Assembly: GCA_030435675.1 (NCBI GenBank)
Contig: CM059622.1
Coordinates: forward strand, 17,174,001-17,238,000
Direction: 5' to 3'
DNA length: 64,000 nucleotides
Source: Steinernema hermaphroditum
Lineage: Eukaryota > Nematoda > Chromadorea > Rhabditida > Steinernematidae
Below, in pieces: positions 1 to 9,457 of the stretch (its first letter is position 1; the number at the start of each line of letters is the position of its first letter). Below the pieces are notes generated by a model. The model ran no database searches. It was not told where the DNA came from and worked only from the letters and a program-made list of their open reading frames with translations. The translations under genes and the position numbers were made by a program.

Positions 1-400
1 GTGGAACGGCGCCGCGATCCAGGAAGCCTGGAGCGAAGCTGACAAGGGCAATCAGCTGGCAAGCGGGAGGCGAAGTTGACAGCGGGAGAAAGTTGCAAGG
101 TTATCCGACAGGGCGAGGTTTACCACTTCGGCTGTGATGAGGCGCGAAATCGTAGCGGTTGTGGCTCCGAACTCTGCAGTCTGTTGGTGGAAAATGCGCG
201 ATTTTCAGTGATTTGAATTTTTCATTTTGTTGGTGGGTTTCTGACGTGTTTTGTCGCGCTAAATCACCGCTTTTAGATCAGTGTAAATCTTTATTTGGTT
301 AATTTTATTTAAGACGTTGTTGCGCGTTTGAAATTCATATCGGTTTTTCTTCTGTGTGTTCTATGTTTTGTTTCGTGATCATCTGTACTTCCAGGTCAGC
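1..400. other. 5' flank of the first gene, no gene seen
   Basis: No coding frame or RNA gene is recognisable here. The last part (about 180-400) is AT-rich and ends in a CTTCCAG acceptor at about 388-394, six bases before the ATG at 401, which would suit spliced-leader trans-splicing or the end of a 5' UTR intron. Promoter elements cannot be assigned. Confidence 0.5.
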
Positions 401-1798
401 ATGGCCGGAGATCCGTTGAGCGAGGAAATGGACGTTTCGGTACCTGATGACTGGATATTCGATAGCTTAGGTGAGCTAGTCTCTGATTCACATACTTACG
501 CAGATACAACTTTCAGAAAACGAAGAACCGAAGCCTGTAGTTGGTGAAGTCACTTCAGCTGAAGAAGTGGTCGTGGCGACTAGCTCTGCGACTCCAAGCA
601 CATCGGCAGCTCCCAAGCCGGCAGTCGACCCGGCAGCAGTTCGCCTACCTCGGCCTGGAATTTCTGCTGCTGGCCCCAAGCGTAGAATCGTTGAAAGGAA
701 TCTCCGCGCTTTGATAATCGTCGCGAGGAAACGAATAAACACCCTGAAGACACAAATCAGCAGTTTGAATAAAAGGTAGTTTCGGTTTCGTTTGTTTGTA
801 ACACGTCTTTCTGCAGGCTGGAGGGCTCACAGGCGGTGAAATGCCCATCATGTGATCATCAGTTCTCCACTGGGATTAAGAACCAGCTCCGCCCCGAATA
901 CGTTCGCGTTATGAAGGGACGCTTAGCCGTCGAGCTGCAGTTCGCTGATTACACGAAGTTAACAGATTGGCTCTTGCTCACTGGGTTACATGAAGACAAC
1001 GCGGGTGCACCGGTGCTGCAGGTGGCGGAGCCAAAGGTACTGACGCTTGAAATGGTCGGAAGCACCCTGAAGATTCCAGTCAACAGTTGTGAGACTGCCA
1101 TTTCAAACGCGTCAACGGAATCTTCTTCGTCAGTGACCAGCGGAAAAACTGTGAACGATAAAGTATCGGAGGCGCCGAAGCGATCTCCGGTCAAACCTCT
1201 TCGTCAGAGCAATCAAAGGACCGATGAACGGAGCGGTCAGGCGAAGCGAGAAGAACCGCGCAAAGCTGAGCATCGCCCCATTGTCAACAAGGATAGACGT
1301 GAGGAACCTCGGCGAGACGACAGAAAACCGTCTGTTAGACGCGACGAACTTTACAAAGATGAAAGAAAACCGTCTGCTAGGTACGAAGAACCTCAAAGAG
1401 AGGAGCGAAAGCTGTATAACAAATACGACGATCGGAGGGAGGAAAGAAGATCTTCTGTGCGGCGCGAAGATTCGCAGACGGATGAACGAAGGTCAAGCAG
1501 TAGACAAGATGGTCGGAGGGTTGATAGACAACCGTCTAGCAGACAAAATGTCCGAAGAGAGGATGGAAGATCATCTAGCAGACAAGACGAGAGAAGGCCA
1601 TCCAGTAGACAAGACGATCGGAAAGGTGATAGAAGGCCGTCTAGCAAACCAGATGACCACCGGAACGAGAGAGGACCGTCTAGTCGTCACGAGGGAAGCG
1701 AAGAGCGCCGTCGTGATGAGCGCCGAAGGCCCAATGAACGCCCCACCCAGGAACCTTCCGTAAAACGTCGAAGATCTCGTTCTCCGCGGTATCCATAA
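401..1798 (+). CDS. Arg/Asp/Glu/Ser-rich repeat protein, family not recognised
   Basis: Three exons fit: 401-470, 517-775 and 817-1798, with introns of 46 and 41 bases (GTGAGC...TTTCAG and GTAGTT...CTGCAG), giving 436 residues. Splicing joins a Pro/Ala/Ser-rich N-terminus to a helical stretch (ERNLRALIIVARKRINTLKTQ, split by no motif I know) and a short CPSCDHQF motif that could be half of a zinc site. After about residue 240 the protein becomes a degenerate repeat of about ten residues with R-R/D-E-R and P-S-S-R-Q-D themes, ending in an RRRSRSP tail. Such RS/RE/RD domains are typical of nuclear RNA-processing proteins, so a nuclear role is an inference. I do not recognise the family. The ATG at 401 lies six bases after a CTTCCAG acceptor, which supports this start. 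Confidence 0.8.
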
Positions 1799-2046
1799 GC
1801 TGTAAATTGTTGATATTTTATTATTCGATCATAGCTGATTTCCATAAAATTATTGACCCCCTCACGAAGGAGGCACTTTGAACTTAGGGCGAGTTTGCAG
1901 ATTGCAGAGTTGCACTAGACGGTGACTAAGCGAAAGAGGCGGGCGGCAGGAGTAAAAAAGTCCTGAGCAAGGTCGTTTATTGATTGATCTGGGTGATCTG
2001 ATGAAATCGGCGATTTTAGGGACACAGGAGGTGCGGGCCTACCTGA

Positions 2047-2595
2047 CTACGCGCATCGGTACGTGAAGGCAAACTGTCCGGCGATCCACTGCTCGGCGCG
2101 GACCAACCGGAAGGCGCTGCAGCTGCAGAAGATGGCGGTGTCGGCGACAGAAGTCAGCGTCTCGCCGCTTTCGTGGACGTCGCCGATGACACGGACGACG
2201 CCTCGACGTCCGGCACACCGTTGCGGGAACAGTTCGACTACGGGCTGGCAGAAGGCGAGGCGGATGGAGCGGTCCAGGGCCATGACGCGTTCCGCGTCGA
2301 CGAAGTTGCAGAGGGCGTCGTCGGAGCAGGAGCACAGCTCCGTGGAATTGACCTTAGGCGTGGAGAGGAAGTCGAAGACCGGAGCGGCTGGCGAGTAGAA
2401 CTCGTCGTAAAGGGGAAAGGCCCCGGAGAAGTCTTCTCCGCCGGAGCCCTCGACGGAGGGGGGAGCTTCGTCTGCCATCGGGTAGGAGCTGACTTCGGCG
2501 GCGCAGGCCTGGTGACGGGAGCAGACGGAGGTGGCGTCGGAGTGGCGCGGGAGCACCGCCAGAAGAAGGAGGAAGACGAGCAGAAATGGATGCAT
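2047..2595 (-). CDS. small secreted cysteine-rich protein, unknown
   Basis: A single open frame of 182 residues starting at the ATG at 2595. An upstream in-frame TTG at 2607 is a less likely start. The N-terminus is a clear signal peptide (MHPFLLVFLLLLAVLPRHSDA). The mature part has two CSCS motifs, paired cysteines (C-x-R-H-Q-x-C near the start, FCQP, QRC, YRC at the end) and a central region with alternating hydrophobic residues, so an extracellular disulphide-bonded domain is likely. No family was recognised; it has the look of a nematode-specific secreted protein. It is intronless, unlike most neighbours, and GC-rich with a codon-position bias in this frame. The GC-rich region also gives long open frames on the opposite strand, which I take as shadows. 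Confidence 0.65.
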   Translation of the reverse strand: MHPFLLVFLLLLAVLPRHSDATSVCSRHQACAAEVSSYPMADEAPPSVEGSGGEDFSGAFPLYDEFYSPAAPVFDFLSTPKVNSTELCSCSDDALCNFVDAERVMALDRSIRLAFCQPVVELFPQRCAGRRGVVRVIGDVHESGETLTSVADTAIFCSCSAFRLVRAEQWIAGQFAFTYRCA

Positions 2596-2619
2596 TCCGT
2601 TGCGCAAGAAGGGCAGATA

Positions 2620-4227
2620 TTAGGAGTGCACACGGCGAGGGATGATGGAAGGGGCCGCCGCCGAGGTGGATCACAGGGGGATATCGGGAGGGCGGGATTG
2701 GCGTCGACAACTGACGCGAGCGGAACTGAAACGGAGTGAAACAAAAGAGTGCTCCGCGTGCTAATGATCTTGGTGGAGTCGCCGGATCTTTAATGAGCGC
2801 GCGCGAGCCCTTTGGTGCGCGACGGCGCCGCCGACTCGAACTTCGGCTTCGCCAACAGCTGTCATCACCTACCGCGGGCTTTTTCACGCGTACAGTTGTA
2901 ATACAGATTGATGTGGCAAGGCGCCGCCAACTGACAGGTGACTAATTTTGGGATTTATTGATGCGGCTGAGGGCCGGAAGGAAAGGAAACGGCCCATTGT
3001 TGTCGGAGATGAGGCCAAAGTTTACGATGCGGAAGGGGGCAGATGCAACATTTGATGTATACATCTCCAGGGAGGCTACGGTTCAACGATGACCCTGTGA
3101 GGGTTCCAGAAGTTTCCAGAAAGTCTTACGTGATTGCAGAACACAAACAGAAGACGGTTTTGCACGTAGCGTTCATAACCATATGGACTTGCCTTGAAAT
3201 CACTCATATCGATAATAAAAAAGGAAGATGCCTCAAGTCAGGAAAAGCTTATATGGGATCTTTTTTTCAGAATCTCAAAAATAGGGACCAAGAAGAGAAC
3301 CGAAAATTTTTTACCTTTTGCCCCAAAATGCCGTTAGGTTTTCCGTGTATTTACCGCCGGTAGGATACTGGTAGGATACAGTATATACAGAGTATGGTGT
3401 CTCCAGCCATTAGGCCTTTAGTGGCCGTGTCGTCCGTATAGCTACTAGAGGGACCCAGGAGAGAACCGAGACTGTAGTTGTCCCGCTATTTTGCCCTTAG
3501 CGCCGAAAGAGGCGCGAATTCGATCTTCTGTGAAATAGATCGATGCCAAAGGCTTCCCGATTCAATTTCCCAATTCCTGAAAATGTAGGATCATATAAAG
3601 GATGGAGAACACCATCGGTTGCGTCTCTGAAAGAATGAGAACCAAATTTTAAGTTAAAGCTGTCCTTTTCAAGCTTTCCCACATCTGATTAATTGCCATG
3701 CCTCCTTTGCAAGACATACCTCACCAATTACGTGCAGGATAAAATGTCATCTTTATCTGATTGTACCCAAAAAGTACTTGAGTGCACGAACAATTCCCTT
3801 GATTGATCTGATATAAACGATCGTAAAGCGCCTAATTCGCCTCCTCGGATCGGATTGTTGTTGTCCCGGTGCGTCATGAATTCGACTCAGATTGATCTGT
3901 TTGCTTATTTCGCAGCGAAGAACAGCCTCCCACGATTTCTTTCCGATAACGCTCAGACTGCTTTGTTCTTTGAGGTGACCTTCGATCACAGAAGACAGAT
4001 TTTATGAGTTAGTTCCTTCGTTACACTGCGCCCAGGCCCGGTGACTCATCAAAAGCTGCAGGGAAGCAACAGGCGCAGCTGTCGAGAGGGTAAAAACGAA
4101 GGGACTCGGAAGTGGTCACGTGATGGGAATGCTTGTTTTTGGGCCACTTGACCGGTGATTTATGTGCTGGAGTTGGCATCATGGGGATTACAAGTCACTG
4201 ACGGTGAGCTCTGTAAAAAGAGATATT
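2620..4227. other. intergenic stretch with a partial repeat
   Basis: No convincing gene. About 2650-2940 is GC-rich and is probably the promoter side of the minus-strand secreted protein. The rest is AT-rich. Positions about 3390-3480 resemble the flank and B-box side of the tRNA-derived repeat found complete at 28190-28340 and 39195-39345 (shared TATGGTGTCTCCA and GGGACCCAGGAGAGAACCGA-like words). Confidence 0.45.
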
Positions 4228-4244
4228 TCTTTGCCTTCTCTGGC
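4228..4244 (+). promoter_or_regulatory. proximal sequence element of U1 copy 1
   Basis: TCTTTGCCTTCTCTGGC lies exactly 86 bases before the first base of the U1 gene at 4314. The same 17-base word, with two or three changes, stands at -86 or -87 before all five snRNA loci in this window, which is how nematode snRNA promoters (PSE) are built. Confidence 0.75.
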
Positions 4245-4313
4245 GTAGACACATCGCACCGATGGGACGAGACGGAGCCCCGAGAAAGGAAAGGTCGACG
4301 ATGGACGGCTCAT

Positions 4314-4476
4314 AAACTTACCTGGCTGGGATCTCCCCGTGATCATCAAGGCGGGGAATCCATGGCGAGGCTGGGACATTGCACTTTCGCTCCCGGCTGA
4401 CCCGTGTGGCAGCTCCGAGTTGGAGTTGGCCAACAGCTAAATTTTTGCGTCAGGGGACAGCGTTCGCGCTTCCCCG
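4314..4476 (+). ncRNA. U1 snRNA: U1 snRNA, copy 1
   Basis: U1 base-pairs with the 5' splice site at the start of spliceosome assembly. The 163-base transcript opens with AAACTTACCTGG, whose ACTTACCT is the 5' splice-site recognition sequence. Next come stem-loop I with the GATCATCAA loop (U1-70K site), stem-loop II with ATTGCAC in its loop (U1A site), stem-loop III, the Sm site AATTTTTGC, and stem-loop IV with a TTCG loop ending in TTCCCCG. All four U1 stem-loops are in order and the length matches the family. Open frames read across this locus in either direction are artefacts. The body is identical to copy 2. Confidence 0.96.
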
Positions 4477-4582
4477 TTAAATCTTTTCCAGTTTGTCTTT
4501 GACTTCAGCAACAGCAATGCATGAGATTTATGTGGCATTAGCAGTACAAACACAATGGCTTCAAATTCAACTCACAACCTTT

Positions 4583-4599
4583 TCTCTGTCTTCTCTGCC
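4583..4599 (+). promoter_or_regulatory. proximal sequence element of U5 copy A
   Basis: TCTCTGTCTTCTCTGCC stands 87 bases before the U5-like RNA at 4670. It is identical over 17 bases to the element before the intact U5 copy on the minus strand (10868-10884), so the promoter of this damaged copy looks preserved. Confidence 0.72.
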
Positions 4600-4669
4600 G
4601 TAGACAAGTAACACCGCACCATAGCGACGGTCGCATTTGGATAGGATGTATCGGTTGAGAGCGGTCGTC

Positions 4670-4804
4670 AGTCTCTGGAGTCGACGCAGTTAACCGCAGT
4701 TGAGTCGACGCAGTTAACCTTTCGCCTTTTACTAAAGAATTCCGTGCGTCGACTCACTTTATGAGTTTATCTCAATTTTTGGAGTCCCGATCGCAAGAGA
4801 GGGA
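4670..4804 (+). pseudogene. U5 snRNA: U5 snRNA copy A, altered stem I (probable pseudogene)
   Basis: The locus has the invariant U5 loop I with flanks (TTTCGCCTTTTACTAAAGAA), the Sm site AATTTTTGG and a 3' hairpin. Compared with copy B, nine bases just 5' of TTTCGCC (GAGAAATTC) are replaced by 24 bases that repeat the preceding GAGTCGACGCAGTTAACC. The lost AAATTC is the 5' strand of the inner stem that pairs with AAAGAATTC and presents loop I. The fold that holds the exon-binding loop should therefore be broken, although promoter and Sm site are intact. An assembly error in the duplicated words is possible. Family identity is certain; functional status is inferred. Confidence 0.8.
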
Positions 4805-7009
4805 TAATAATTATTCAGTTCTATACACGAGAGTGGCACTGAAAGTTCATCTAACAATATGCAATGGGAGCGAGAGAAGTTGGAGAGTAATATGTGTATC
4901 CACTCCCAGTCGCAACTTCCAGAAAGTGCTATGCATGGCAGCTCGGAAAAAAACAACACTTAACACTGCAAACATCGTGGTCACTCGAACGTTGAGGACT
5001 ATTGTTTCCAAATCAAGTAACAATCGAAGGAGTTGCCTTGGATGAACTTCTGTGCAGTAGGTTAACTTCAGGTAGAAAGTGTCAAATGACATAGCAAGGA
5101 TTTTATGACAGCACAACTTATGTGCCGAAACAGAGTGGTGGATGATGTCTTGTGACTCTGTGCTATACTGTGCTCATCTTTAGTCTCCCCGGACCCTCCC
5201 CGTTAATCTCCGCTAACCTCCTTTTTGCGTCCGTTCCTACGTTCCGGTTTGCAATTCTCTTATCGCCCCACCCAAAAGCCCTAAATCATCGCGGCAGGAG
5301 TTCATCGAGCAATGCTGCTTTATTTTTAGTCTCTGATAAGCTGTACATTGTCATCTCACTCTTTCGCAGCGATACGAAACCATGTAAACAATGAAAAATA
5401 CAAAAGAGAACGAAAACACTGTAAAATTGAGGATTTTATGTGTGCGCCCAGGTACCCCTGGCTCTGTGCTTCGCTCTCGGATCTCTTCGAGCGTCGACGA
5501 CATCACTTCGACATCGCTTCTTCTGACGGCGACGCACGCGAACCGCTTTGTTCGAGAGGCGGTCCCGCGCCCCTTATCAGCTCGATTACTTAAGGGCCAG
5601 CCCGTCGTCGACAGGCTTCTTTCCTCTGGGACCCCACCGGACTGCTCTCCTCTCCGCCGCGCTCCTCTTCCGATTAAATGAACGCTGATCGCCACTTCTT
5701 CGTGCACTTCCAGGACAATAGGCTGTAAGAACCCAGAAGGTAGGTGTCGCCATTGTGTTTTCCGAGCCATTTGGGTATCACGTGGACTTTTATCTCCCTC
5801 AAAATGACGTTCTATCATGTGACAATTGTGGATTTTATGATCATACGCGTAGACAGAATAGTGCAACTCGTGTTGTAGTGTGGGCCCAGAACCGGTGATG
5901 TACACTAGAAATGGGAATTATCAGTTCGAAATAAAGATAAGTGTGAAGAGAGCGAGTTGGAGGACAAACGCGAATATGTCGAAAAATTGGCCAAGGCTCG
6001 TAAAATTGCATATGAGAGGCTAGCGAGTTTGAACTGTATCGGCTTTGCCCTAGTTCTGTTCGAACGGCTGCTGAAAGCGCTAAGGGAGAACAGGGGAGCC
6101 GGATTAGGATCATCTCTTTATTCAGAAAGGCGTGCAAGCCCACCGCGCGGCTAGACAAAGATAGAAAAAGTATAATAATTTTTACTGATAGAACTGTTTT
6201 ATACCCAGTGTATGGAACGTGCGCAGGCTTTACCAGTGGTACATATCGAAACGGGAAGCTGGGGTAGAAACATCACAATCAAGCTCGCCTGATTATTGTC
6301 CTGGAACTGTTAAAGGAGGTAAACGATTGACTATCATTCGAACCTCCCCCCCCCCCCCCCGTGGTTGACATGCTTCCTCTATCTTGTTCGCGTCTTTATT
6401 CTCTCTTTGTATCTTCCCGTCTTCCCGTTCTTTTGCATTACTTATTGGTTTTATAGGTCATTGCCTAAACGTGGATATCTGTTTGAGTTGTTAATAGTAC
6501 ATAAACGGCTTGGCTTTTTTGTTCCTATAGGGTGACCAAAAACACTGCGAATGAGATATTACACAACCTGGATTCAAAAATTAAAAATTGAAATTATGTA
6601 CAATTTTGAGTATAGTTGATGAGATTGTGTACGCTTAGGTCATTCGAGCGTTGCTACGTGATTTCTTCTACTATTGTTACGCTTCTTTATTGAATTTGGG
6701 CATTGGCTAAACCAACAGAAACTTGTCAGCCAAATAAGAATTATGTAGAATTTTGGGTATAGTTACTGGCATTGCGTCTACTTAGGTCACGTGGTTATGC
6801 GATCCAAATGATAAGCAGAAGATCAAAAATTTGATTTTAGTGGTCATGGGCGCTCGCAAAAGTTCAATTTCTATCAGAAACCGTAAAGTGAGTACCAATT
6901 CGTATAGTGCACCGGTGAATCATCGTTCCCATTATCAGTCCAATCAGATTCAGATCACACACCACCTGACCGTGTTTACACTTATAAGTTCAAAATTTAG
7001 ACAACAAAC
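4805..7009. other. intergenic stretch, no supported gene
   Basis: A GC-rich block at about 5430-5690 gives open frames in several phases, but none has a recognisable domain or a convincing splice pattern, so it is left uncalled. A run of about 17 C lies at about 6345-6361. Two diverged copies of an AT-rich word (about 6575-6655 and 6725-6800, sharing TATAGTTNNTGNNATTG and CTTAGGTCA) form a weak direct repeat. A TATA-like CTTATAAG lies at about 6980, 30 bases before the next ATG. Confidence 0.4.
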
Positions 7010-7470
7010 ATGGAGCACCACACGATCGCCGCCGTCACGTGTACCGTAATCCTCGCCCTAGCGCTCTTTGCCATCATCGTTCGATTCCTTCTGCTGAGAG
7101 CGAAGCACTGTGGCGAAGCCAAAGAAGTCGAAGACGTTGAATCTCGTGAGTCTCCCCCGGCTAAGGGCCATAAGCAGGAACCTTTGCAGAGAGTCAGATC
7201 TCAGAAAACGAACTGGTGATCCTGCAGAACCTCTTCCTCGAGTGCGAACACCGTGCGCCCATCGACGCCGTCACGGCGAACGTTCCTCCGCCGGACTACT
7301 CGGAGAAGGCGCGCACCTTCTCGCAGGCCTGCTACTCCCACGCCAATTCGCCTCCGACCTATGCGGACACTTTCGAGACGCAGAAAAAGGCGTCTCCCCT
7401 CCGGGCGCAGGTGCTGACGCCGATCTATGACAACGAAGAGAAGTCTGATTCGGACGCGTCATTCGCCTGA
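7010..7470 (+). CDS. small single-pass membrane protein, unknown
   Basis: Two exons, 7010-7145 and 7190-7470, with a 44-base intron (GTGAGT...TTGCAG), give 138 residues. A second acceptor at 7204 (TCTCAG) would also keep the frame and drop five residues. Residues about 5-28 form one strong hydrophobic helix with almost nothing before it, followed by a basic/acidic stretch, so a type III single-pass protein with a cytosolic tail is likely. The tail holds proline-tyrosine motifs (PPPDYSE, SPPTYAD) of the PPxY or LPxY class that bind WW domains, an observation that suggests a scaffold or ubiquitin-ligase adaptor but does not prove it. An AATAAA follows at about 7507. No family was recognised. 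Confidence 0.7.
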
Positions 7471-8021
7471 TCCCTTTTTATGTACATTCTGTAAATAGTC
7501 CTTGTGAATAAACGTGCTGAGTAAACTGCGGTGCCAAAGGATTAAAAGTGCAATTTCACATCTGAAGTTTAAATCTACACCAGGGCTGTGTACGCGCTCG
7601 ACTCCCGAACAGCCCTGATTGGCACGTGAACCTTTGAGGTGGATGATCGAAGAATGCGGATTACGGAGAGTGAAACATGCCTCATTTCGGTCAGGCTGAA
7701 AAGTCACAGAGAAGTTGGTCTATGTGAACTTAATCTGAGATAAGAGTATTAGTTGCTGTGTATAGGGGTATAACCACGGGGAAAATGAATTACTTCCATC
7801 TGTACGATATGCCGAAATTTAACTATAACCACTTAATTTGACTTCTGTGGTTGATCCTCTATGTACTTCTGATGGCAAACGTCTAAACGAAGTTATGGAC
7901 TTTCTTTCTCTTAGAGGGTCTATTCACATCTGTAGCGAGCGACTAAGACTAGATAGGATGCATTTCAATTTCAAACTGAAAGGGTTGCACCATTATGGGC
8001 AGTGTATAAAGATGGATTTTT
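7471..8021. other. intergenic stretch, nothing recognised
   Basis: AT-rich sequence between the 3' end of the small membrane protein (AATAAA at about 7507) and the minus-strand U1 gene. No coding or RNA feature is seen. Confidence 0.4.
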
Positions 8022-8184
8022 CGGGGAAGCGCGAACGCTGTCCCCTGACGCAAAAATTTAGCTGTTGGCCAACTCCAACTCGGAGCTGCCACACGGGTCA
8101 GCCGGGAGCGAAAGTGCAATGTCCCAGCCTCGCCATGGATTCCCCGCCTTGATGATCACGGGGAGATCCCAGCCAGGTAAGTTT
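8022..8184 (-). ncRNA. U1 snRNA: U1 snRNA, copy 2
   Basis: The reverse complement is base-for-base identical to copy 1 across all 163 bases, from AAACTTACC (ending at 8184) to the final CCCCG (8022). The outer flanks differ except for the promoter and a block next to the start (GGTCGACGATGGACG). It is in the opposite orientation to copies 1 and 3, so the copies are dispersed rather than tandem. Confidence 0.96.
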
Positions 8185-8253
8185 ATGAGACGTCCATCGT
8201 CGACCTTTCATTTCGGATTCAATCGTCTTGTCGCAGCGGTGCGATGCCTCACT

Positions 8254-8270
8254 GTCAGGGAAGGCAGAGA
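8254..8270 (-). promoter_or_regulatory. proximal sequence element of U1 copy 2
   Basis: On the minus strand TCTCTGCCTTCCCTGAC begins 86 bases before the U1 start at 8184. A second conserved block, CATCGCACCGCTGCGAC, follows it, as before copy 3. Confidence 0.75.
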
Positions 8271-8284
8271 AAACTCGTGACATT

Positions 8285-8760
8285 AACAAATGAGCAGTGT
8301 ACTAAAATATTCCTCATAGCTCTGATAATGCACTCACGTACTAACGACGCGATTGTTCGCCTACTCACCCCATCATCTGACAAGGCAAACGATTTAAGCG
8401 ATAAGAATTGTAGAGGCGACCATTCTACCAACGCACCCTCACTCTGACTTTATTGTTCTGACGTGTGTGAAACATGCGTATAGTCTATATTTGGGACTCT
8501 GAAAAAATCATACGTCTTTCCTCTCGATCGGAAACCCAGTTTATAAATCGTTTCGTATGGTCAGCGGATGTCACAAGACCTTGAGGTCTCCATGTTAATT
8601 GCGTCGGAAATTCTAAATTTGCCCAACGATACGGGTGGTGTTTGAACTCTTTATGATACTGTGGTTATAGTCTACCTTTCTGGAAGACACATTTTGTGTC
8701 GCTGATCATATGGAATGGGAATGAACACAAACTTCTGTGCCGAGTAGTTCACAAACTTTT
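8285..8760. other. intergenic stretch between U1 copies 2 and 3
   Basis: No gene or RNA recognised. The two promoters point away from each other across this 0.5-kb spacer. Confidence 0.4.
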
Positions 8761-8777
8761 TCTCTGTCTTCTCTGAC
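8761..8777 (+). promoter_or_regulatory. proximal sequence element of U1 copy 3
   Basis: TCTCTGTCTTCTCTGAC begins 86 bases before the U1 start at 8847 and is followed by the second shared block GCGTCGCACCGCTGCGAC. Confidence 0.75.
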
Positions 8778-8846
8778 GCTGAGGCGTCGCACCGCTGCGA
8801 CAAAACGGTGGCGCGCGAAATGAAAGGTCGACGATGGACGGCTCAT

Positions 8847-9009
8847 AAACTTACCTGGCTGGGATCTCCCCGTGATCATCAAGGCGGGGAATCCATGGCG
8901 AGGCTGGGACATTGCACTTTCGCTCCCGGCTGACCCGTGTGGCAGCTCCGAGTTGGAGTTGGCCAACAGCTAAATTTTTGCGTCAGGGGATAGCGTTCGC
9001 GCATCCCCG
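8847..9009 (+). ncRNA. U1 snRNA: U1 snRNA, copy 3 (stem-loop IV variant)
   Basis: 163 bases, identical to copies 1 and 2 except for two changes in stem-loop IV: GGGGACAGCG...CGCTTCCCC becomes GGGGATAGCG...CGCATCCCC. The two changes face each other and create a new T-A pair, so the hairpin is kept. All other U1 landmarks (5' ACTTACCT, ATTGCAC loop, Sm site) are intact, so this copy should be functional. Confidence 0.95.
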
Positions 9010-9457
9010 TAAAATTCATTTCATTTGGAGATCAGTCATGTCCATTAATACCTTGTCGCCTCTCTTCTTCATTAGCTGCTTCAACTATTACAGTGACTAG
9101 AGGCGTAACTGTAGAAGAGTTTAACATCACCTCTTTCTGGGTTTGGCAGAACAGGAGATCAAAATGCAAACAATGATTGATTAAAAACTGAGGCCATTTG
9201 AATGAACTAGCTAGCAAACATGGGGTGTCAAAGCCACTGACTCCAGTACGCAAAAGCGTCCTTCGCGAGAGGACCACTTGATTGTTTAGGCCATTTCTGA
9301 GCATTTAAATCGTAAAATCTTCTGTCGATGACAAGCAACGACTCGTCAGACTCCGAGTCTGCTGTCTGTAGACATCCATTGACCGCCGTTCTCTGCGTCC
9401 GCCTGCACCTCTCCGCATTTCCATGTTGTTACTCGCCATCGACTAGTCGGAATCGTA
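9010..9457. other. intergenic stretch, nothing recognised
   Basis: No gene or RNA seen between U1 copy 3 and the Pro/Ala/Lys repeat protein. No clear TATA box. Confidence 0.4.

Noticed and set aside
1224..1763. A 179-codon frame overlapping the Arg/Asp/Glu repeat gene in another phase
   Set aside because: Produced by the same imperfect repeat; it lacks any link to the upstream exons.
5351..5905. A 184-codon minus frame and a 96-codon plus frame in a GC-rich block
   Set aside because: Both strands are open at once, no domain or splice support; more like promoter or decayed sequence.
6340..6365. Poly-C run considered as a structured element
   Set aside because: A simple homopolymer run with no partner strand nearby.
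4188..8966. Near-identical open frames of 71-86 codons at 4188-4433, 8065-8280 and 8706-8966
   Set aside because: They are antisense readings of the U1 snRNA genes; their similarity reflects RNA conservation, not a protein family.
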